Assembly: GCA_946479505.1 (NCBI GenBank)
Contig: CAMLGC010000001.1
Coordinates: 62,001-126,000 of the forward strand
From: an uncultured Sphingomonadaceae bacterium
GTDB lineage: Bacteria > Pseudomonadota > Alphaproteobacteria > Sphingomonadales > Sphingomonadaceae
DNA: 64,000 nucleotides
Direction: 5' to 3'
The notes beneath the pieces are model-generated. The model did no database searches. It was not told the DNA's origin and saw only the letters and a program-made list of their open reading frames with translations. Numbering within the stretch: position 1 is the stretch's first letter; every line of letters starts with the position of its first letter. Positions 58,424 through 64,000 of this stretch are shown here, piece by piece. Both the position numbers and the translations under genes were made by a program.

Positions 58424-60418
58424 ATGCTCAGACGCGCCCTGCTGGCTTCGGCCGCTTCGATGCTGCTGCTGGCAGGATGCGGTCCGCTCGCCACGCAGAG
58501 CGCTCCGGCCGATGCCGCCCCCGATGCGGCGGTCGCCGACTGGCCCGAGCACCACAGCCCGATCGCGCTCGATCCCGCGATGGAGCAGCGCATCGCCCAG
58601 ATCGTGGCGGGAATGACGCTGGAGCAGAAGGTCGGCCAGATGACGCAGGCCGACATCCGCTCGATCACCCCTGACGAGGTGCGCCGCTATTATATCGGCT
58701 CCGTGCTCAACGGCGGCGGCGCCTGGCCGGACATGGACAAGCACGCCACCCCCGCCGCGTGGGTCGCGCTCTCGGACGCCTATTACACCGCCTCGATGGC
58801 GACCGACATGACGGTGCCGATCCCCGTCGTCTGGGGCACCGACGCCGTCCACGGGCACAACAACGTCGTCGGCGCGACGCTCTTTCCGCACAATATCGGA
58901 CTCGGCGCCGCGCACGACCCCGAGCTGATGGTCCGGATCGGCCGCGCGACCGCGAAGGCGGTGCGCGCGACCGGCATCACCTGGGCGTTCGCGCCGACGG
59001 TCGCGGTCGCGCAGAACGAGCGCTGGGGCCGCAGCTACGAAAGCTGGTCGAGCGATCCGAAGCTGGTCGCGCGCTATGCCAAGGCGATGGTCCACGGGCT
59101 TCAGGGCGATCTTTCCGGCGGCGACGACGTGATCGCCACCGCCAAGCACTTCCTGGGCGACGGCTCCACCTGGCGCGGAATCGATCAGGGCGAAAGCCGC
59201 ATCGGCCGCAAGCAGATGATCGCCGAGCAGGCGGCCGGCTATTATGGCGCACTCGATGCCGGGGTGCAGACGGTGATGGCATCCTACAGTAGCTGGAACG
59301 ATGTCGGCGCGGACAAGGATTACGGCAAGATGCACGGCAGCCATGAGCTGCTGACCGATGTGCTCAAGGGCCGTCTCGGTTTCGACGGGATCGTCGTATC
59401 GGACTGGAACGCGATCGAGCAGGTGCCCGGCTGCACCGTCGACCATTGCCCGCAGGCGATCAATGCCGGCATCGACATGGTCATGGTGTCCGAGAAGTGG
59501 AAGCCGTTCATCGCCAACACCGTCGCCGACGTGCGCGAGGGCCGCATCCCGATGAAGCGCATCGACGATGCCGTCACCCGCATCCTGCGCGTCAAGATGC
59601 GCTCGGGGCTGTTCGACGCGCCGCCCTCGGCGAGCCCCTATAGCGGCGAGGCGGGCGCCCTCGAAGCGCGGGCGCTCGCGCGCGAGGCGGTTCGCAAGTC
59701 CGCGGTGCTGCTCAAGAACGATCGCGCCGCGCTGCCGCTCGCCCGGCACGGCAAGCTGCTCGTCGTCGGCAAGAGCGCCGACAGCTTCGCCGATCAGTCG
59801 GGCGGATGGTCGCTGACGTGGCAGGGCACCGAGAACAGCAAGGCCGATTATACGACCGGCGAGACGCTGCTGACCGCACTGCGCGAGGCCTGGGGCGCCG
59901 AAAACGTCGTCTATTCGGCCGATGCCAAGGGGGCCGATCCCGCCAAGTTCGCGGCGGTTGTCGCGGTGATCGGCGAGCATCCGTACGCCGAATACAAGGG
60001 GGACATCCGCTATCCGACGACGATGCAGCACAGCGCGCGCTACCCGGCCGATCTCGCGGTGCTCCAGCGCGTCTCGGGCAAGGGCGCGCCGGTGATCTCG
60101 GTCTTCTATTCGGGGCGCACCGTCTATGCGAACGACCTCATCAACCTCTCCGATGCCTTCGTTGCCGCCTTTCTGCCTGGAAGCGAGGCCGGCGGCATCG
60201 CCGATCTGATCCTGCGCAAGGCCGACGGCTCGACCGGCTACGACTTCACCGGCCGCCTCTCCTTCGCCTGGCCCGGCTCCGCCTGCGCGACCGGCGATGC
60301 GCCGGGCATGGCGGTCCAGTTCCCGCGCGGCTATGGGCTGAGCTACGCAAAGGCTCACGAGACCGGCGCGGTGCCGTTCATGCCGGCGCCCGGCGGCGGC
60401 TGTGCGAGCGGGAAATAG
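58424..60418 (+). CDS. Glycoside hydrolase family 3 lipoprotein
   Basis: A 664-residue GH3 enzyme, probably a beta-glucosidase or glucan exo-hydrolase. The signal has lipobox LLAGC, so it is likely attached to a membrane in the periplasm. Family features are MTLEQKVGQMTQ, WGTDAVHGHNNVVGATLFPHN, ATAKHFLGDGSTWRG and the nucleophile in GFDGIVVSDWNAIEQV (Asp327), followed by the second domain with SAVLLKNDRAALPLA. The acid/base Glu cannot be assigned by eye. It would cut sugars brought in by the TonB receptor upstream. Confidence 0.92.
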   Translation: MLRRALLASAASMLLLAGCGPLATQSAPADAAPDAAVADWPEHHSPIALDPAMEQRIAQIVAGMTLEQKVGQMTQADIRSITPDEVRRYYIGSVLNGGGAWPDMDKHATPAAWVALSDAYYTASMATDMTVPIPVVWGTDAVHGHNNVVGATLFPHNIGLGAAHDPELMVRIGRATAKAVRATGITWAFAPTVAVAQNERWGRSYESWSSDPKLVARYAKAMVHGLQGDLSGGDDVIATAKHFLGDGSTWRGIDQGESRIGRKQMIAEQAAGYYGALDAGVQTVMASYSSWNDVGADKDYGKMHGSHELLTDVLKGRLGFDGIVVSDWNAIEQVPGCTVDHCPQAINAGIDMVMVSEKWKPFIANTVADVREGRIPMKRIDDAVTRILRVKMRSGLFDAPPSASPYSGEAGALEARALAREAVRKSAVLLKNDRAALPLARHGKLLVVGKSADSFADQSGGWSLTWQGTENSKADYTTGETLLTALREAWGAENVVYSADAKGADPAKFAAVVAVIGEHPYAEYKGDIRYPTTMQHSARYPADLAVLQRVSGKGAPVISVFYSGRTVYANDLINLSDAFVAAFLPGSEAGGIADLILRKADGSTGYDFTGRLSFAWPGSACATGDAPGMAVQFPRGYGLSYAKAHETGAVPFMPAPGGGCASGK

Positions 60419-60437
60419 CGCCACTGGCGGGAAGTAG

Positions 60438-61943
60438 ATGAAGCAGCTCAAACGAATTCTGATCGTCGGCGGCGGCTCGGCTGGATGGATGACCGCCGCC
60501 CTGCTCTCCAAATTGTTCGAGGGCCTGTACGAGATCGTTCTCGTCGAATCCGAGGAGATCGGCACCGTCGGCGTCGGCGAGGCGACGATCCCGGCGATCA
60601 AGAAATACAATGATCTGCTCGGGATCGACGAGCACGATTTCCTTCGCCGCACCCAAGGCAGCTACAAGCTCGCCGTCCAGTTCAATGATTGGCTGCGTCC
60701 GGGATCGAGCTACATGCACGGTTTCGGAGTGATCGGGCAGGATCTGGAATGGCTGCGCTGCCATCAATTCTGGCTCAAGATGCACAGCCTCGGCCGCGCG
60801 CCCGATTTCGCCAACTTCTCGATCAACACCGCCGCTGCCCTCAAGAACAGGTTCCTGCGCGCGAAGACCGATCGGCCCGAATCGCCGCTCGCACACGTCG
60901 CGCACGCCTATCAGTTCGATGCGAGCCTCTACGCGCGATTCCTGAGCGGCTATGCGCAGGCGCGCGGCGTCAAGCGCCGCGAGGGTCGTATCGCCGACGT
61001 GACGCTCAGGAGCGAGGACGGCTTCGTTGAATCGGTGACGATGGCCGACGGCGAGGTGATCGCGGCCGATTTCTTCATCGACTGCTCGGGCTTTCGCGGC
61101 CTCGTCATCGAGCAGGCGATGCAGACGGGATACGAGGACTGGTCCCACTGGTTGCCGTGCGACCGCGCGATCGCGGTGGCGAGCGGGCGTGCGCGCAATT
61201 TCACGCCCTATACGATGGCGACCGTGCGGCCAGCGGGGTGGCAATGGCGCATCCCCCTCCAGCACCGCACCGGCAACGGCCACGTCTATTCGAGCCGCTA
61301 CATGGACGATGACGAGGCCGAGCGCCTGCTGCTCGCCAATCTCGACGAGCCGCAACAGGGCGAACCGCGTCGCCTGCGCTTCGTCACCGGGAAAAGGCGC
61401 AAGGCGTGGAATCGCAACTGCCTTGCGATCGGCCTGTCGGGCGGGTTCATCGAGCCGCTCGAATCGACCAGCCTGCATGTGATCCAGTCGGCGATCATCC
61501 GGCTCGTGCGACTGCTCCCGGATGCCGGCTTCGATCAGGCGGGGATCGACGAGTTCAACCGCCAGTCCGATTTCGAATATGAGCGCATCCGCGACTTCAT
61601 CATTCTCCACTACAAGGCGACCGAGCGCGACGACACGCCCTTCTGGCGCTACTGCCGCGACATGGAGGTGCCCGCGACGCTCCAGCGCAAGATCGACCTG
61701 TTCGCCGCAAACGGCCGCATCTTCCGCGAGGACGAGGAGCTGTTCGCCGAGGAAAGCTGGATCCAGGTCTTCCTTGGGCAGGGCATCGTGCCGAAGGGGT
61801 ACGACCCCCTCGTCGACGTCAAGAGCGAGGAGGAGATCGCACGCTATCTCGGCAATATCGAGAGCGTGATCGGCAAATGCGTGGATGTCATGCCGAGCCA
61901 CGAGGAATATATCGCGCGCATGTGCCCGGCCGCGCCGGCCTGA
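60438..61943 (+). CDS. Tryptophan-halogenase-like FAD protein
   Basis: A 501-residue member of the flavin-dependent tryptophan 7-halogenase family. The FAD loop GGGSAGWMTAALL (residues 11-23), the lysine of the halogenase site in GSYKLAVQF (Lys77) and the GWQWRIP motif (about residue 267), which blocks mono-oxygenation in true halogenases, are all present. Many members in sphingomonads and Caulobacter lie in TonB-receptor glycan loci and have no known halogenated product, so the real reaction is unknown. It follows the GH3 gene by 20 bases. Confidence 0.88.
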   Translation: MKQLKRILIVGGGSAGWMTAALLSKLFEGLYEIVLVESEEIGTVGVGEATIPAIKKYNDLLGIDEHDFLRRTQGSYKLAVQFNDWLRPGSSYMHGFGVIGQDLEWLRCHQFWLKMHSLGRAPDFANFSINTAAALKNRFLRAKTDRPESPLAHVAHAYQFDASLYARFLSGYAQARGVKRREGRIADVTLRSEDGFVESVTMADGEVIAADFFIDCSGFRGLVIEQAMQTGYEDWSHWLPCDRAIAVASGRARNFTPYTMATVRPAGWQWRIPLQHRTGNGHVYSSRYMDDDEAERLLLANLDEPQQGEPRRLRFVTGKRRKAWNRNCLAIGLSGGFIEPLESTSLHVIQSAIIRLVRLLPDAGFDQAGIDEFNRQSDFEYERIRDFIILHYKATERDDTPFWRYCRDMEVPATLQRKIDLFAANGRIFREDEELFAEESWIQVFLGQGIVPKGYDPLVDVKSEEEIARYLGNIESVIGKCVDVMPSHEEYIARMCPAAPA

Positions 61944-61968
61944 CAGGAATGGCGGTGGCCTCCTCCCA

Positions 61969-62089
61969 TCCTCCCCTGGAAGGGGAGATGGCAGCCCGCA
62001 GGGCTGACGGAGGGGTGTCGCCCTTCGCCGCTGAGGGGGATACCCCTCCACCACGCTTCGCGTGGTCCCCCTCTCCTTACAGGGGAGGA
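61969..62089. repeat. Intergenic copy of the palindromic element found in the mutase gene
   Basis: Bounded by TCCTCCCCTG and CAGGGGAGGA, the same perfect 10-bp inverted ends as the element at 14211-14340. It also shares the inner order GGCAGCC hairpin, ACGGAGGGGTGTC, a pair of arms containing ACCCCTCCACCA and a final hairpin (CCACGC-TT-CGCGTGG). It fills most of the gap between the convergent halogenase-like and cupin genes. Confidence 0.92.
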
Positions 62090-62101
62090 TCGGAAATCTC
62101 G

Positions 62102-63106
62102 TCAGCCCCGCTGCAACCGCGCGATGATCTGGCGCCGCATCTCGGCCACGTCCTGCGGCCGGTTGGCGGCGAGGATGCCGCGCGAGGCGGTCGGCAGATG
62201 CCCGCCCGGATCGCCTTCGCCCATGAAGACGTAGTGATCGAACATCGCGCGCCAGGCGCGGCGCTGGTCGGCGGGCAGGTTCCTGAGCGTCATCATCCCG
62301 TGCATCAGCGCGTCCCAGGGCGAGCCGATGTCGGCGCGCGCGGCATCCCACCAGAAATTGACCAGCACGTTGATCCGGTCGAGCGCCTCGACGTGGTGAT
62401 ACCAGTGGTACGGGATGTAGATCGCGTCTCCCGGCTCGAGTTCGGCGGCCTCGGCGACCGCCAGCGCCTCGGCGAAGCGCGGATATCGATCGAGATCGGG
62501 CTGCGTCACATGCACCATGCTGATCGGCGTTCCCGCCGGCGTGATGTGGAGCGGCCCCATATAGAGGTTGCCGATCTGCTCGGGCGGAAAAAGCGTGAAG
62601 CGCCGCCGCCCCACCGCGACGCACGCTACGTTCTCGAGCGGATCGTGGTGCGTCGCGATCTTCGCTGCATTGCCGATCCACAGCCTGGGCATAATCGCCG
62701 GCGGCAGGATCGCGAGCCGATGCGCCTCGGCGAAGCCGGGCAGATGATCGGGCGCGGTCAGCCCCTGAACCGCGAGCGTATCGGACCGCTTCTCCTCGCG
62801 CGCGGCGAGCAGCGCGTCCAGGAAATCGCCCAGAGGCCCCGCCTCGCGCACGAAATTGGGTCCGCGCGCGGTTTCATCGAGATGGAGCCGCCCCTCCAGC
62901 TCGGGCGCCCCGCGAACGTGCGGCACCGGCGCGGGCGTGGCACGCGCCTTGAGGTAGGCGATCGCCGCCTCGTCGCCCTCGCGCGAGGCGACCACCAGTG
63001 GCCAGTCGGCAGCGAGCCCCTTCATCACCACCGGCCGTGCGGCGGGGCGGATTTGCTCGCGGAAGATCGCAGGCGTCACGTCGTCGCGGATGGGAAGCGC
63101 TTTCAT
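62102..63106 (-). CDS. Cupin-like (JmjC-type) protein
   Basis: A 334-residue protein of the cupin_8/JmjC-like group, usually Fe(II)/2-oxoglutarate-dependent hydroxylases. The metal triad fits His153 and Asp155 in ATHHDPLENV and His237 in IPYHWYHHVEAL; the start ITRPVVMKGLAADWPLV-like region (residues 21-38) and LEPGDAIYIPYHW are typical. Proteins of this type are often found beside tryptophan-halogenase-like genes in TonB loci. It is divergent from the DUF6445-like gene with 47 bases between starts. Substrate unknown. Confidence 0.85.
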   Translation of the reverse strand: MKALPIRDDVTPAIFREQIRPAARPVVMKGLAADWPLVVASREGDEAAIAYLKARATPAPVPHVRGAPELEGRLHLDETARGPNFVREAGPLGDFLDALLAAREEKRSDTLAVQGLTAPDHLPGFAEAHRLAILPPAIMPRLWIGNAAKIATHHDPLENVACVAVGRRRFTLFPPEQIGNLYMGPLHITPAGTPISMVHVTQPDLDRYPRFAEALAVAEAAELEPGDAIYIPYHWYHHVEALDRINVLVNFWWDAARADIGSPWDALMHGMMTLRNLPADQRRAWRAMFDHYVFMGEGDPGGHLPTASRGILAANRPQDVAEMRRQIIARLQRG

Positions 63107-63153
63107 CGGCCCGGTCTTCGCGCGCGCACGTCGCTTGTCAACGGCGCCAGCGC

Positions 63154-63831
63154 ATGACTGCGCCTCAGGTACATGTCGAGACGATCGGCAACGAACGCCA
63201 GCCGCTCGTCATCGTCGACGGCTTCTCGCCGTATCCCGATCGGCTCGTGGAAGAGGCGCGCACCCTTCCCTTCGCGCCGCTCGGCGAATTCTACCCCGGC
63301 GTCCGCGCGCCGGTGCGGCCATCTTACTTCGAGGGGCTCGACCGCGTGCTCCCGTCCGTCCTCCGCCAGGTCTTCGGCGCCACCGAACACGTCGAATTCA
63401 GCCGCGCGCTGTATTCGCTCGCCACCACCCCGCCGCACGCACTGAGCCTCGCGCAGTGCATCCCGCACATCGATGGCGTCGAGGAGGGGATGATCGCGAT
63501 CATCCACTATCTGAGCCAGAACGATCAGGGCGGCACGAGCTTTTACCGCCATCGCAGCACCGGCTTCGAAACGGTCGATGCCGCGCGCCATCGCACCTAT
63601 CTCGATGCCCTGCGCGCCGATTTCGCGAGTCTCGGTGAGCCCGAGCCCGCTTATATCGACGGCGACACACCCATCTTCGAACGCATTTCGACCGTTCGCC
63701 CACGCTACAATCGTGCATTGCTCTACCGCAGCAGTCTTCTCCATTGCGCAAGCCTGCCCAACGACGCGACGCTCACCGCCGACATCGATTCCGGCCGCCT
63801 GACCGTCGCCAGCTTTCTCATCGCGCGCTGA
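63154..63831 (+). CDS. DUF6445-like protein
   Basis: A 225-residue protein resembling the DUF6445 family, whose members are found with tryptophan-halogenase-like and cupin genes in glycan loci. Visible features are RQPLVIVDGFSPYPDRLVEEA, a PHIDGVEEGMIAIIHYLSQ segment with a possible H-x-D metal pair, GTSFYRHRSTGF and LYRSSLLHCASL with a later His; these would fit a 2-oxoglutarate-type oxygenase fold, but that is inference. It precedes a GH30-like lipoprotein gene by 26 bases on the same strand. Confidence 0.75.
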   Translation: MTAPQVHVETIGNERQPLVIVDGFSPYPDRLVEEARTLPFAPLGEFYPGVRAPVRPSYFEGLDRVLPSVLRQVFGATEHVEFSRALYSLATTPPHALSLAQCIPHIDGVEEGMIAIIHYLSQNDQGGTSFYRHRSTGFETVDAARHRTYLDALRADFASLGEPEPAYIDGDTPIFERISTVRPRYNRALLYRSSLLHCASLPNDATLTADIDSGRLTVASFLIAR

Positions 63832-63857
63832 TGCGCCTTATCTTGCGAGGAACCGAC

Positions 63858-64000
63858 ATGCCCATCCGACACGTCACTCTACCGCTTTGCACCGCACTGC
63901 TGCTCGCGGGCTGCGCAACGGTGCAGACGCCGGCCGCCAATGACGCCGTCTCGGTGTGGCTCACCACGCAGGACCAGGCGGCGCTGCTCGCCGAGCAACC
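63858..64000 (+). CDS. GH30-like lipoprotein, 3' truncated by window edge
   Basis: Only the first 47 codons are in view. The ATG at 63858 follows GAGGAACCGAC; the signal peptide MPIRHVTLPLCTALLLAGC carries lipobox LLAGC. The next residues, NDAVSVWLTTQDQAALLAEQ, resemble the N-terminal strand of glycoside hydrolase family 30 (endo-glucanase/glucosylceramidase type). This would be a second lipoprotein glycosidase in the LacI-controlled glycan locus. The catalytic part lies outside the window. Confidence 0.6.
   Translation, partial: MPIRHVTLPLCTALLLAGCATVQTPAANDAVSVWLTTQDQAALLAEQ

Noticed and set aside
60438..61943. Halogenated natural-product gene cluster
   Set aside because: No peptide, polyketide or tryptophan-modifying genes are near; the neighbours are sugar-uptake genes, so a classical halogenase pathway is not supported.

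Overview
The window is high-GC DNA with dense coding, many GTGA/ATGA translational overlaps and GTG or TTG starts. The gene content points to a sphingomonad-like alphaproteobacterium: large TonB-dependent receptors beside glycan genes, a methylmalonyl-CoA propionate route, an rnc-era pair, and GC-rich palindromic repeats of the kind common in Sphingomonas-type genomes. The assignment is inferred from gene content, not from a marker tree. No plasmid, phage or CRISPR structure is visible; one recombinase relic lies beside a tRNA-Arg.

Layout. 1-5.1 kb: molybdenum hydroxylase genes (two tandem large subunits, XdhC, MobA-like transferase). 5.1-9.9 kb, minus strand: a MacA-MacB-NodT-type tripartite exporter. 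10.0-20.2 kb, minus strand: propionyl-CoA to succinyl-CoA module (pccB, mce, scpA, pccA) with bioB, an enoyl-CoA hydratase family gene and small unknowns; acs is divergent. Three of these enzymes (PccA, BioB, the mutase) carry GC-rich palindromic elements translated in frame. 22.2-33.3 kb: housekeeping (ParDE pair, gor, pgi, lepB-rnc-era, cobB, HerA-like ATPase, gtrA, PspC protein, dapB, nth, tRNA-Arg). 33.4-41.4 kb: recombinase relic, then two sulfatases, a sugar-porter MFS protein and a divergent TonB receptor, probably a sulfated-glycan locus.

42.1-49.3 kb holds the most unusual set: two tandem TIR + TolB/FlgO-like + TPR proteins, then, with a GTGA overlap, a protein with a SLOG-like Rossmann domain and four membrane segments, then an MFS exporter. 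The logic resembles TIR/SLOG nucleotide-signalling systems such as Thoeris, but the architecture differs. 49.5-53.1 kb: ECF sigma factor, zinc anti-sigma factor whose outer domain looks like a subtilase propeptide, a subtilase in a GTGA overlap, a TorF-like porin and a cupredoxin. 53.3-64 kb: exonuclease III, then a LacI-regulated glycan locus (LacI regulator, 16-bp palindromic operator candidate, TonB receptor, GH3 lipoprotein, tryptophan-halogenase-like flavoprotein, JmjC-like cupin, DUF6445-like protein and the start of a GH30-like lipoprotein cut by the window edge).

All identifications come from reading translated sequence and motifs; no database search was run.
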